Of a stretch of DNA of 57,366 bases, positions 18,420 through 27,116 are shown in pieces. Source of the stretch: Dehalococcoidia bacterium. Lineage in GTDB: Bacteria > Chloroflexota > Dehalococcoidia > DSTF01 > WHTK01. Position 1 is the first letter of the stretch; each line of letters begins with the position of its first letter. A program made the position numbers and the translations under genes. The stretch covers positions 1 to 57,366 of the forward strand of contig DATLYJ010000122.1 of assembly GCA_035574915.1 (NCBI GenBank). The letters are read 5' to 3'. The notes below the pieces were generated by a model. That model had not been told where the DNA came from and ran no database searches. It saw only the letters and a program-made list of their open reading frames with translations.

Positions 18420-19544
18420 CTACACCAACACCAGATTATCGCGGTGCACCAGTTCTGTCCCGTAATCGTGTCCAAGGACTTCGGCGATCTTCGAGGACTT
18501 GAGGCCGCGGATGGCCTCGGCATCGCGTGAGTCGTAGTTCGTGATGCCGCAGGCCACCTGGCGGCCGTCCGCGGTCAGGATCTGTACGGTGTCGCCGCGG
18601 GCGAACTCGCCGCAGACCTCGCGCACTCCCGCCGGCAGGAGGCTCGTGTTCCGTTCGCGTAGGGCCTGGGCGGCGCCTTCGTCTACCACCAGGCTCCCGC
18701 GCACGGCGAGGCCGGAAAGGATCCACCGCTTGCGGCTCTCGAGGCGGTCGCTCGTGGCCGGGAAAAACGTCCCGATGTGCTCGCCGTGCGCCAGGCGCAG
18801 CAGGACGTCAGGTTCGTTACCGCTGGCCAGCACAACGTCGGCGCCTCCTGCCGTCGCGAGACGAGCGGCCTTGAGTTTTGTCACCATGCCGCCGGTCCCT
18901 CCGCCCTCGCTGCCGCCGGCATAGCCCTCGATGGTCTCGTCAATCCGGTCGACGCGCCCCACCAACGTCGCGCGGTCGTCCAGCTTCGGGTCCGCGGTGT
19001 ACAGGCCCTCCCTCGTCATCAGAATGGCCAGGAGGTCGGCGTCGATCAGGTTCGCGGTGAGGGCAGCGAGCGTGTCGTTTTCGCCGATCCGGCTCTCCTC
19101 CAGCTCTTCGACCGCGACCACGTCGTTCTCGTTCACGATGGGCACGACTTTGTAGTGCAGCAACGCCAGCAGGGTGTTACGCGCGTTCAGGTAGCTCACT
19201 CGGTCTGAGAGGTCACGACGCGTGAGTAACGTCTGGGCCGTGACTATTCCCTGTTTGGCGAAGAGGTGGTCGTACGCCTGCATGAGCTGGCTCTGGCCGA
19301 CGGCGGCCAGCACCTGGCGGAAAGGGATGTCCCTGTGTGCCCGCTTGGCCCCGAGGCGGGAGCGCCCGGCCGCGACCGCGCCGGAGGTGACGACCACCAC
19401 GCCGGCGCCCTCCTCGTGGAGGCGCGCGACCTGTGTGACCAGCGACTCCAGGCGCGCCAGGTCCAGCCGTTCCGTCCCGCCGGTGATCAGGTTTGTCCCG
19501 AGTTTGACGACGATGCGCCGGTAGCGCCGCGTGGAGCCCTTCAT
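18420..19544 (-). CDS. proB: Glutamate 5-kinase
   Basis: A 374-aa kinase that phosphorylates glutamate in the first step of proline synthesis. The amino-acid kinase domain has VVKLGTNLITGG, VVTSGAVAAGRSRLG, PIVNENDVVAVEELE, FGENDT-like IGENDTLAALTA and GGTGGMVTKLKAA. The last 90 residues form a PUA domain. There is no Shine-Dalgarno sequence: the ATG follows a perfect TATAAT by only 8 nt, so translation may be leaderless. It lies 26 bp after the cation transporter gene on the same strand. Confidence 0.95.
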   Translation of the reverse strand: MKGSTRRYRRIVVKLGTNLITGGTERLDLARLESLVTQVARLHEEGAGVVVVTSGAVAAGRSRLGAKRAHRDIPFRQVLAAVGQSQLMQAYDHLFAKQGIVTAQTLLTRRDLSDRVSYLNARNTLLALLHYKVVPIVNENDVVAVEELEESRIGENDTLAALTANLIDADLLAILMTREGLYTADPKLDDRATLVGRVDRIDETIEGYAGGSEGGGTGGMVTKLKAARLATAGGADVVLASGNEPDVLLRLAHGEHIGTFFPATSDRLESRKRWILSGLAVRGSLVVDEGAAQALRERNTSLLPAGVREVCGEFARGDTVQILTADGRQVACGITNYDSRDAEAIRGLKSSKIAEVLGHDYGTELVHRDNLVLV

Positions 19545-19558
19545 TTCAAGTGATTATA
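19545..19558 (-). promoter_or_regulatory. Consensus -10 box directly before proB (leaderless start candidate)
   Basis: On the minus strand TATAAT (plus-strand 19553-19558) is followed by eight bases and then the proB ATG (19544). A start seven bases downstream of the box would give an mRNA with only one or two bases before the ATG. No convincing -35 box is seen at 16-18 bp. Confidence 0.5.
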
Positions 19559-19570
19559 GAGTCGGGCGTA

Positions 19571-20542
19571 TTACGAGGCCCGGCGGCGGCCAATGCGCGG
19601 CACTTCTCCCTCGCGGCCGCGCGACTCTGGCGATTGCATTGGTCCGAGGAAGCGGCCGTCCGCAGGCTCTGTCTGGATCGTGACGCAGGCGTCGGGCCAG
19701 CGCGCACAGATCTCGGCCTCTATGCTGTCGGCTATCGCGTGCGCTTCGGCGACTGTCATGTTCGCCGGCTGGATTATGTGGACGTCGATGTACGGGCGCT
19801 GCCCGGACCGGCGCGTCCGCAGCCGGTGATAACCAGCGATCCTGTCGCTGTGCCGCATGATCGCGTCTTCAACGAAGCGGACGTCTTCCTCGGCCAGGCT
19901 CACGTCCATCACGTCGTGCAGGGACTCCCAGAGGATGTGACCTGCGGTCCAGAACAGGTACAGGGCCAGGCCAAGGGCCGTCAGCGGGTCGAACAGCACT
20001 TCTCCGGTGAGCCGCACCAGGCCGAGCCCGGCAAGGATGGCCGCCGCCTGTACGACGTTCGTCCACAGGTGACGGGCGTCGCTCTCGATGGCGGGCGAAC
20101 CCGTCACCCTGGCCGCGTACGACACGTAGCGCACCACGACGAGGTTTACCAGCGCCGTTATCACCATCGCGCCGACGCCCAGGTCGACGCCGATGCTAGC
20201 CGGAGGGTCCGCGATGCGCGTGATCGCCCTGTACGTGATGTACACGCCCCCGAGCCCGATCAGGAGCGACTGGATCATCGCCGCCAGCGTCTCGGCGCGG
20301 CCATGGCCATAGGGATGCGAGAGGTCGGGCGGCCGCATCGCGAAGCGCACGCTCAGGAAGGCAATCGCCGAGGCGATCACGTCCTGGGCGCTGTCGATGC
20401 CGTCGGACAGTACTGCCACCGAACCGGTGATGATGCCTGCGGCCAGCTTGAGCGCCATCAGGCCGCTGTTGGCCAGGAAGGAGACTACTGCCGCGCGGCT
20501 GGCAAGGTCTGACGGGACCGGGAGACGGAGGCGAGACATCAT
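19571..20542 (-). CDS. Cation diffusion facilitator family transporter
   Basis: A 323-aa CDF exporter for divalent metals (Zn, Co, Fe or Mn). Six membrane helices are encoded in the first 210 residues. The metal-site motif SDGIDSAQDVIAS in TM2 (the S-D-G-x-D pattern) and the family segment HPYGHGRAETLAAM are present. TM5 has AIESDARHLWTNV with H and D (HxxxD type). The C-terminal cytoplasmic domain carries YIDVHI. It overlaps the upstream membrane-protein gene by 4 nt (ATGA), so the two are coupled. Confidence 0.92.
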   Translation of the reverse strand: MMSRLRLPVPSDLASRAAVVSFLANSGLMALKLAAGIITGSVAVLSDGIDSAQDVIASAIAFLSVRFAMRPPDLSHPYGHGRAETLAAMIQSLLIGLGGVYITYRAITRIADPPASIGVDLGVGAMVITALVNLVVVRYVSYAARVTGSPAIESDARHLWTNVVQAAAILAGLGLVRLTGEVLFDPLTALGLALYLFWTAGHILWESLHDVMDVSLAEEDVRFVEDAIMRHSDRIAGYHRLRTRRSGQRPYIDVHIIQPANMTVAEAHAIADSIEAEICARWPDACVTIQTEPADGRFLGPMQSPESRGREGEVPRIGRRRAS

Positions 20543-21585
20543 GACGCGGGCGCCCCTTCCTCCACCGAGAGACTGCCAGCCGCCTCACCAGCGTCCTCAT
20601 CTTCATCCGAGCCCAGCCGGCTGCGAAGTCCCCGCCCCGGAAGCCGCCGCGCGACGAGCGCGAGGGCGATAAGGCCCACGATGACCCCGAACCAGAGCGT
20701 CCCGAAACGGATGATCAGAGTGCCCACCGCGGCGCCGGCCTCGGTCATGTCCAGGAGGCGCACGGACAGCCCGGTAATGCCCGCCTCCGCGACCCCCAGG
20801 CCGCCCGGCGTCAGGAGCAGGGCGCTGGCAAGCGTCGCTGCTGGCATGATGAAAGAAGCCTTCAGAAGCACGCTCAGGCTCGTCTCCAGCCCCAGGCCCT
20901 GGAGGACCAGAAAGAAGCCCAGCACCTCGAAGCCCCATGAGACTACGCTAAGCAGCGTCATGGACACGAGCGGCCAGGGGGCAAGGAGGGCGTAACTGCT
21001 GTCGTAGAACTGCTCCGCCTGCCGCGCAAACCGGCCGATAAGCGGCAGCGCCTCCAGGCGCTGAAGGAACCAGTGAGCCAGCGGCTGATTGCGGGCGACC
21101 AGCACGAGAGCGCCACAGCCCAGGATCACGATCAGGAACACGGGCCACGAGTCGCCGAAGACCAGCAGTCCCGCCGAGCCAAGCACGACGAGGGCGAGCA
21201 TGTCCGTCAGACGCTCAGCCATGACGATGGGGGCGCTGCGGCTGAAGGGGGTACCGTGGAGCTCCCGCAGCAGGTAGCACTTCAGCCACTCGCCGACCTT
21301 ACCGGGCGTCACGACCATCCCCAGGCCGGAGAGGTAGGTCAGCGCGCTCTCCTGTCGCGAGAAGCCGGATATCCCGATCGTGCGCAGGTAGTACTGCCAC
21401 TTCAGGAAGCGCAAGGCATAGTTCGCGCTCGTCAGGGCAAGCACGGCGGGAAGGTACTCCCAGCGGAATTCGCCGAAGGACTCCATGACCGCGCTGAAGT
21501 CCGCGTAAGCGCTTAGCCCGACGAATACCAGCGCGCCGAGTATCAGGGACAGCAGCAGCCGCCCGCGCAGCTTATCGAAGGTCAC
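20539..21585 (-). CDS. YbhN/AglD2-like (lysylphosphatidylglycerol synthase TM domain) membrane protein
   Basis: A 348-aa integral membrane protein with about eight hydrophobic helices. The block YLSGLGMVVTPGKVGEWLKCYLL followed by PIVMAERLTDMLAL is the signature of the UPF0104/LPG-synthase transmembrane family, whose members are often linked to lipid or glycosyl-lipid handling. It lacks the aminoacyl-transferase domain of MprF, so it is not a lysyl-PG synthase by itself. The tail is acidic (SDEDEDAGEAAG). It is coupled to the cation transporter through a 4-nt overlap. Confidence 0.83.
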   Translation of the reverse strand: MTFDKLRGRLLLSLILGALVFVGLSAYADFSAVMESFGEFRWEYLPAVLALTSANYALRFLKWQYYLRTIGISGFSRQESALTYLSGLGMVVTPGKVGEWLKCYLLRELHGTPFSRSAPIVMAERLTDMLALVVLGSAGLLVFGDSWPVFLIVILGCGALVLVARNQPLAHWFLQRLEALPLIGRFARQAEQFYDSSYALLAPWPLVSMTLLSVVSWGFEVLGFFLVLQGLGLETSLSVLLKASFIMPAATLASALLLTPGGLGVAEAGITGLSVRLLDMTEAGAAVGTLIIRFGTLWFGVIVGLIALALVARRLPGRGLRSRLGSDEDEDAGEAAGSLSVEEGAPAS

Positions 21586-21657
21586 GCATCGATTTTACGT
21601 CGCGCGGGCCGCTAGTCCGTGTGCCGGATGGCCTCCGCCCCTCAATCCTCCGTGTAC

Positions 21658-22113
21658 TCAATCCTCCGTGTAATAGATGCAGCCGAAGACGTCGTAGAGA
21701 GTGTCCCAGGGCAGCGAGTTCAAGGCGCCGGCGTACACGTTCACCGGCTGCTGTGGCCCCGCGGAGAAGTAGTGGCCGGCGGGGAGGAATGTGTTCACCA
21801 CGAGGTCGTTCGGACTCGTGGGCTCCGTGTAGACATCCCGCTGGGAGTAGAAGAGGAAGTCGCGCTTCAGCTGGACCCAGTTGCGATAGCGTGATGGCCG
21901 CGCCTGGTTGTATGTGACCGCCACGTACAGTTCCACGCAGCCCTTGCTGTGGTCATCGATGCTGCAGGTCAGCAGCCCCAGGGTAGCCCCGACGATCTTC
22001 ACGTCGCGCTCCGGCCGGAAGGTGGCCAGGCGATAAGCGACCTCGGTGTTCTTCCCCCGGGCCGCTTTCAAGTTGCGCATGGTGTGGAAGTGAAACCGCT
22101 GGACCTCCGGCAT
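21658..22113 (-). CDS. Hypothetical protein
   Basis: A 151-aa protein starting MPEVQRFHFHTMRN, with AAGGAG six bases before the ATG at 22113. The protein has no signal peptide and no membrane helix. It is rich in Tyr and Val, with pieces such as CVELYVAVTYNQ and FLPAGHYFSAGPQQPVNVYAGA that look like beta-strands of a compact domain. I do not recognise the family. The frame is open further upstream, but the ribosome site argues for this start. It lies between the AglD2-like gene and the solute-binding protein on the same strand. Confidence 0.62.
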   Translation of the reverse strand: MPEVQRFHFHTMRNLKAARGKNTEVAYRLATFRPERDVKIVGATLGLLTCSIDDHSKGCVELYVAVTYNQARPSRYRNWVQLKRDFLFYSQRDVYTEPTSPNDLVVNTFLPAGHYFSAGPQQPVNVYAGALNSLPWDTLYDVFGCIYYTED

Positions 22114-22313
22114 CGTGAACTCCTTGCGGGCTCTGATTTTCTGATTATCGAGAATCCATCCAGCCGAAGACCATCGCCGCCACCGGCCTTCGGGCGGCGG
22201 CTGTCGGACCCTTCGGGCTGTCTCCAGGTACGCCGTCGCGAAGATGACATAAACACGCCGGGGCCGCTGCCAGGCACCGAGGGCCATTGTCCCCAGGCGC
22301 TCAAGGCCGGCCT
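22114..22313. other. 200-bp intergenic region
   Basis: No gene is seen. Read on the minus strand it contains a GC-rich hairpin (GCCGCC ... GGCGGC, near 22178-22203) between the solute-binding protein gene and the hypothetical gene. It may act as a weak terminator, but no U-tract follows. Confidence 0.35.
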
Positions 22314-24188
22314 TTATCCGGGGCCGAGCGGCGGTTTCGACGTGTCGATCCAGAGATGCAGGTTCGCTTCCGTGATCGCCGACCCCGCTGGCCAGCCGTG
22401 ATACGCGCCCAGGTTCGCCAGCGCGGGCCAGGTCAGCGTGAAGCCGAGAGCCGCGTACGGCACGTTCGGGATCACATAAGCGAGCTTGGCCATGAGGCGG
22501 GCAAAGTCCTGCGCCAGTTCCTGCTGGCGCCTGAGTTCGAACTCCCGCCGGAGCGTAACGAGGGCGGCATTCACCTGCGGGTCGCCCGCCTCCGGGTTTC
22601 GCCCATCCGGCGTCATGCCCTCGAAGTGCGCCCCGTCCCTGTGCATCTGGGCGAAGAGCTGGTGCGCGGCGTGCGGATAAGACGCCGCTGCCCTGTAAGC
22701 GATACCGCTGAATCCCTTGCCCGCGCGGCCGCCGTTACGCCCCGCGGCGTAGGCGTAGTGGTAGTTCGGGAGCCAGTCGCTTGCGTAGTCGTGGGCTTCC
22801 AGTCGCACCCGGATCCCGCCGGCAGCGAGCATGCCCGACACCAACTCGGCGGTCCGGGCGTAGCTGGCGCCGTACTGCAGCCCGCCACTGTAGTGCAAGA
22901 CCGAATCAAGGCCGTTCTCGAAGCCCGCGGCCGCGATTAGCTTTTTGGCTTCGTCCGGGCTGAACCTGTAGTACTGGCCATTGGGCCCGAACGTGTCCGA
23001 ACGCGGGTCGAGCCAGTATCCCTCCCATCCCGCGCCGACTGCCGTGTGATAGCGCACGTCGAAGGGGAGACCTTCGGCCCAGAAGTGGCCTCGCCGTGTC
23101 TGGACGTCGATCATCGTCTCCCGGTCCAGCAGCATGGACACGGCCTGCCGCAGACGCTCGTCCTTCCAGGGGCTGTTGTCGGCGTAGCCGAAGGCCAGCG
23201 AGGAGGGGTTCGTCGCGTAGTGCTCGGCCTTGCGCAGGAGGAGCGCTGGCAGCTCTTTCTTCACGCTGACGATGTCTCCCTGGCTGGCGACGTGCGTCCA
23301 GATGTTTCCGGCCTTGAACTGCGCCAGCCGCGCAGCGTAGCCCCCGAAGATCGGCAGTTCGATCGAGTCGATGAACGGGCGGCCCTTCACGTGGTAGTCC
23401 GGGTTGCGTACCCAGGAGCGGAAGGTTGCGGCGCGGTTTTCGCCCAATCTGTAAGGGCCGTATCCTCTCAGCTCGTATCGCGGGTCGAAGCCTGCGTCGG
23501 CCTCCCTGGGGAGCACGTAGAACAGCCGGTCCGAGGCAAAGAGGGCCGTTATCCCGGCGTCCGGTTGCTTCAGCTTCACAACCACGGTGCGCGAGTCCGG
23601 GCTGGTCAGGCTCTCCACGGGCGCCGCCGGTGCCGCCGCGGCGTCGTAGGCGATGTCGCCCCGATAGGGGCTGAGCTTGAGGAACCGGTTCCAACTCGCG
23701 ACCACGTCCTGGGCGTCGATCACGCGGCCGTTTACCGGTGGCTTCAGGTCCCATCGCAGTCCCTGTCGCAGCCTGAACGTGAGCTGCAGCTTGTCCGCGC
23801 TGAACTCGAAGCTCTCCGCCAGGTCGCCTTCGACATCTCCCCGCGCGAGATCCGGATGTCTGGCGGTGGCGAACTTCAGGAGGCGCGGATAGGTGTAAGC
23901 GGCGACCTGGGTGTGGACTGCCGTCGACTGCGCCGAATGCGGGTCGAAGCTGGGCACATCGGCAAGAGCGGCGCTCTTGAGCGCCCCTCCCGGTCGCGCC
24001 CTGGCGGTACTGTCTTCGGGCAGCGAAAGGAGGCCGGGCACCGGTGACGGCGTCGCCGCTCCCGGCGGCGGCCCGCAGGCAGCCGTTATCGCCGCGGCCA
24101 GGGTGCCTGCCGACGAAGCCGCGAGCATGCGGCGCCGACTCATACGCGCCGAGAGAGCGCGCCGCCAGTACCCTTTGCTGCCGGCCAA
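22314..24188 (-). CDS. ABC transporter substrate-binding lipoprotein, family 5 (peptide/nickel type)
   Basis: A roughly 624-aa periplasmic or surface binding protein. The N-terminus has a twin-arginine-like SRRRMLAAS, a hydrophobic stretch and a lipobox ending in ITAAC, so it is probably exported and lipid-anchored. Family motifs include FDPHSAQSTAVHTQVAAYTY, LAESFEFSADKLQLTFRLR, FSPDEAKKLIAAAG and LRQAVSMLLDRETMID. The chosen TTG (24188) has GGAGG 9 nt upstream; ATG 24143 (MSRRRML) is the main alternative. No permease or ATPase gene is adjacent, so partners are encoded elsewhere. Ligand unknown. Confidence 0.87.
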   Translation of the reverse strand: MAGSKGYWRRALSARMSRRRMLAASSAGTLAAAITAACGPPPGAATPSPVPGLLSLPEDSTARARPGGALKSAALADVPSFDPHSAQSTAVHTQVAAYTYPRLLKFATARHPDLARGDVEGDLAESFEFSADKLQLTFRLRQGLRWDLKPPVNGRVIDAQDVVASWNRFLKLSPYRGDIAYDAAAAPAAPVESLTSPDSRTVVVKLKQPDAGITALFASDRLFYVLPREADAGFDPRYELRGYGPYRLGENRAATFRSWVRNPDYHVKGRPFIDSIELPIFGGYAARLAQFKAGNIWTHVASQGDIVSVKKELPALLLRKAEHYATNPSSLAFGYADNSPWKDERLRQAVSMLLDRETMIDVQTRRGHFWAEGLPFDVRYHTAVGAGWEGYWLDPRSDTFGPNGQYYRFSPDEAKKLIAAAGFENGLDSVLHYSGGLQYGASYARTAELVSGMLAAGGIRVRLEAHDYASDWLPNYHYAYAAGRNGGRAGKGFSGIAYRAAASYPHAAHQLFAQMHRDGAHFEGMTPDGRNPEAGDPQVNAALVTLRREFELRRQQELAQDFARLMAKLAYVIPNVPYAALGFTLTWPALANLGAYHGWPAGSAITEANLHLWIDTSKPPLGPG

Positions 24189-24359
24189 GGGGACTTGCCT
24201 CCGACTGTTATGCAGCCGCAACCCTATTGGATTGAAGCTGCTCCGTCAATGAAACGTTTGGCGGTCGCAGGCCACTTCGGGCTTCCTGGTGCTGCTCCGA
24301 GTCCGTCCCCGCCGGCCTGCCTCCCGTCGTAATACAATCCATTGCCGGAGGATGGGGTT

Positions 24360-25154
24360 ATGCCACCGATTAGAGTCCTCGTATCCGGGTCGGGGCACAT
24401 GGGGCGCGAGGTGCTGCAGGCCGTAGCGGCGGCCGAAGACCTCGAACCCGTCGGGGTGCTCGAGAAGTTCTCGAAGGAGGAGTTCCACTCCCTGCCTGGC
24501 GGCTCCGACCTCATACCTATGGGACACGAACCGGAGCCTTTGATCGGCCGCTGCCGGCCGGACGTAGTGATCGACTTCACGAACGCCGAGTGGACGCCGC
24601 GGGTAGCGAAAGCCGCCCTGGCCGCTGGCGCTCGACTCGTCATCGGGACCACGGGCCTCAGCGAGGCGTTTCTGCGGGAGTTGGAGCGCGAGTGCCGCGC
24701 GCGGAAGCTGGGCGCCTTCGTCGCACCCAACTTCGCCATCGGCGCTGTGTTGATGATGCACATGGCGGCCATCGCCTCCCGCTACTTCGACTGGGCCGAG
24801 ATCACCGAGATGCACCAGGAGCGCAAGGTGGACGCGCCGTCCGGCACGGCTGTGACGACCGCGCGGATGATGGCTCAGGCCAGGGGCAAGTCATTCCAGC
24901 ACAACGAGCCCGAGAAGCAGACACTGCCAGGGAGCCGTGGGGCAACCTATGAGGGCATCGCCATCCACAGCGTGCGCTTGCCCGGCCTCGTGGCCCATCA
25001 GGAGGTTGTCTTTGGCGGGCTCGGGCAGACCCTCACCATCCGCCATGACTCGACCGGCCGCGAATCCTTCATCCCCGGCGTCCTTCTGGCGACGCGAGAG
25101 GTGATGAAGCGCCAGGAGCTCGTTGTGGGCCTCGAGAACCTGATCGGCCTCTGA
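24360..25154 (+). CDS. dapB: 4-hydroxy-tetrahydrodipicolinate reductase
   Basis: A 264-aa enzyme of lysine and diaminopimelate synthesis that reduces the product of DapA with NAD(P)H. The dinucleotide loop VSGSGHMGREVL is at the N-terminus. VIDFTNAEW and IGTTGLSEAF follow, and the catalytic segment EMHQERKVDAPSGTAV has the K-DAPSGT block. The family's usual HH is replaced by MH. GGAGG lies 8 nt before ATG 24360, which favours it over an upstream TTG at 24342. It begins a cluster with asd and dapA. Confidence 0.93.
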   Translation: MPPIRVLVSGSGHMGREVLQAVAAAEDLEPVGVLEKFSKEEFHSLPGGSDLIPMGHEPEPLIGRCRPDVVIDFTNAEWTPRVAKAALAAGARLVIGTTGLSEAFLRELERECRARKLGAFVAPNFAIGAVLMMHMAAIASRYFDWAEITEMHQERKVDAPSGTAVTTARMMAQARGKSFQHNEPEKQTLPGSRGATYEGIAIHSVRLPGLVAHQEVVFGGLGQTLTIRHDSTGRESFIPGVLLATREVMKRQELVVGLENLIGL

Positions 25155-25252
25155 AAGCCCGCGCCTCATTGGCTAACGAATCCTCAGAGGCCTCCGGGAG
25201 CGTAAGTCCTAATGGCAGCCCACTTGTCCTGTCCTGAAGGGAGCCCGTCCCC

Positions 25253-25813
25253 ATGCTTCGTAGTTTCATGCCCGCCGTCCTGTTTGTAATCGTCCTTGCT
25301 GGCGCCGTTGCCGCTGCCTGTGGTGGCGACGATGACGGCGGAGGCGCCGCGGCCTCCCCGACGAGGCCCGCTGCCGCCGCGGCCAGCCCGACCTCGGCGC
25401 CCGCCGCGGCCAGCCCGACGAGCGCGGCCGGCGGCACTGGCAACAGCATTACGATCGCTGATTTTTCCTACTCGCCGGCCCGCATCACCGTCCGCGCCGG
25501 CCAGCCCGTCCAGCTCACGGTCACGAACGGCGGCCAATTCCCTCACACCTTCACGGTTGACAACCTGGTCGACAGCGGCTCCCTGGCGGCTGGTCAGACG
25601 CGCAACGTGACCTTTACTCCTCCGGCGGCGGGCCAGTTCACCTTCTACTGCACCATCCACGGCCAGGCGCGCATGAGCGGCCAGCTAACCGTGCAAGGGA
25701 CCACGGGTGCGGTCCCATCCGAAGGCGCCCCGGCCGGCCAGAGCACCTCGGCGTCGCAGCCAGCGGGCGATGCGACCCCGGCGACCCAGACCGGTTACGA
25801 CTACGGCTACTAG
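25253..25813 (+). CDS. Cupredoxin-domain lipoprotein (plastocyanin-like)
   Basis: A 186-aa exported lipoprotein. A signal peptide ends at a lipobox (VAAAC, Cys23), followed by a Gly/Asp patch and a low-complexity linker with repeated ASPT units (residues 34-58). A cupredoxin domain covers about 65-148. Copper ligands are visible as His98, Cys133, His136 and Met141. The tail is Ser/Thr/Pro-rich and ends GYDYGY. It should carry electrons outside the membrane. It sits between dapB and asd on the same strand with nothing linking it to lysine synthesis. Confidence 0.87.
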   Translation: MLRSFMPAVLFVIVLAGAVAAACGGDDDGGGAAASPTRPAAAAASPTSAPAAASPTSAAGGTGNSITIADFSYSPARITVRAGQPVQLTVTNGGQFPHTFTVDNLVDSGSLAAGQTRNVTFTPPAAGQFTFYCTIHGQARMSGQLTVQGTTGAVPSEGAPAGQSTSASQPAGDATPATQTGYDYGY

Positions 25814-25964
25814 GCCGTCCGTCAGGCGGAGAGTACCGGCCACGGAACAAGAAACAAGGACCAGGCTAGAATCTCCGTCCCGGGGCCTCAGGCTCGGGCG
25901 GCCTGCTTCCGGCTTACCGTTACCGCTTTCTCACCTGACCAGTCATTTAATTCGAACATAGCAT

Positions 25965-25994
25965 TTGGACACCGCGATTTAGATCGCATATCAT
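25965..25994 (+). promoter_or_regulatory. Possible promoter of asd-dapA
   Basis: TTGGAC (25965-25970) and TATCAT (25989-25994) are 18 bp apart in an A+T-rich pocket. The -10 match is good and the -35 match is partial. Confidence 0.45.
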
Positions 25995-26023
25995 GAGGTG
26001 GCTCGCCGCACGGCGAGCCTCAT
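25994..26023 (+). promoter_or_regulatory. Perfect leader hairpin upstream of asd
   Basis: GGCTCGCCG (26000-26008) and CGGCGAGCC (26011-26019) form a 9-bp inverted repeat around CA. Flanking ATGAGG and CTCAT can extend the stem with a bulge, and TCATCTTTCCC follows. It lies between the possible promoter and the asd ATG (26056), so it could influence asd expression. It does not match any riboswitch I know. Confidence 0.45.
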
Positions 26024-26055
26024 CTTTCCCTGTCGGGTGGAACCAGGTGCGGCAT

Positions 26056-27072
26056 ATGGCGAAGAGCTACAACGTAGCGGTTGTTGGCGCGACCGGAATT
26101 GTTGGCGAGGAGTTCCTCAAGATCCTCTCCAAGCGCACCTTCCCGCTGAAGTCCCTCAAGCTCCTCGCGTCGCACCGCTCCGCGGGCAAGCGTATCCCCT
26201 TCCGCGGCGACCTCCTCGAGGTCGAGGCCCTCACCCCTCAGTCCTTCGAAGGCTGCGACATTGCCTTCATATCGGCGACGGACGAGGTCTCCCGTGACTA
26301 CTGCCCCATCGCTGCCAAGGCGGGCGCCGTCGCCATCGATGACTCCGGTGTCTGGCGCATGGACCCGGACGTGCCGCTCGTGGTGCCCGAGATCAACCCC
26401 CAGGACGTCGAGAACCACAAGGGCATCCTTGCCATCCCTAACTGCTCGACGACCCCGGTTGTCCTCACCCTGTGGCCCCTGCACCAGCGCAACCGGGTTC
26501 GGCGCATCGTGGCTTCCACCTATCAGTCCGTATCCGGCACTGGCCGCGCCGCCGTCGATGAGCTTCAAGCCTCCACGAGACGCGTAATGGACGGCGGCAC
26601 CTTCCCGCCGCATGTGTACCCGCACCAGATCGCGTTCAATCTGATCCCCGAGATCGGGTCAATGCGAGAGAACGGCTACACGAGCGAAGAGATGAAGATG
26701 GCCAACGAGTCGCGCAAGATCATGCATGACGAGTCCATTGCCATTTCCGCGACCTGCGTGCGCGTCCCCGTATACTTCGCCCACAGCGCCGCCGTAAACG
26801 CCGAGTTCGAGCACCCTATCGACCCTACGGAAGTGCGGCAGGTGCTGTCCTGCGCGCCGGGCGTCGTCGTCCAGGATGACCTCGCGGCGCACGTCTATCC
26901 GATGCCGGCGGACGCCGCTGGGAAGGACCCGGTATTCGTGGGCAGAATTCGCAGAGACATCTCCACCGAGAACGGCATCACCTTCTGGGTGGTCGGCGAT
27001 AACCTGCGCAAGGGGGCCGCCCTCAATGCCCTGCAGATCGCCGAGGAGATGATTTCGCGCGGCGTCATATAA
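26056..27072 (+). CDS. asd: Aspartate-semialdehyde dehydrogenase
   Basis: A 338-aa enzyme that reduces aspartyl phosphate to aspartate semialdehyde, the branch point to lysine, threonine and methionine. The NADP loop VVGATGIVGEEFL is N-terminal. The catalytic cysteine lies in AIPNCSTTPVVL, STYQSVSGTGRAAVDEL follows, and the substrate/proton-acceptor region is in SATCVRVPVYFAHSAAVN. AGGT precedes ATG 26056; the frame continues upstream to 25993 but that part lies over the leader hairpin. It is 44 bp upstream of dapA. Confidence 0.94.
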   Translation: MAKSYNVAVVGATGIVGEEFLKILSKRTFPLKSLKLLASHRSAGKRIPFRGDLLEVEALTPQSFEGCDIAFISATDEVSRDYCPIAAKAGAVAIDDSGVWRMDPDVPLVVPEINPQDVENHKGILAIPNCSTTPVVLTLWPLHQRNRVRRIVASTYQSVSGTGRAAVDELQASTRRVMDGGTFPPHVYPHQIAFNLIPEIGSMRENGYTSEEMKMANESRKIMHDESIAISATCVRVPVYFAHSAAVNAEFEHPIDPTEVRQVLSCAPGVVVQDDLAAHVYPMPADAAGKDPVFVGRIRRDISTENGITFWVVGDNLRKGAALNALQIAEEMISRGVI

Positions 27073-27116
27073 TCTAGGCCCCGCCAGGCCAGTTCAAGCA
27101 CGGCCGGAGGATGGCT

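Noticed and set aside
24333..24338. TACAAT as a dapB promoter
   Set aside because: The -10 match is good, but nothing resembling a -35 box lies 16-18 bp upstream.
25155..26055. Lysine riboswitch or T-box upstream of the dapB/asd/lysC genes
   Set aside because: The leaders are too short and lack the conserved core sequences; only simple hairpins are present.
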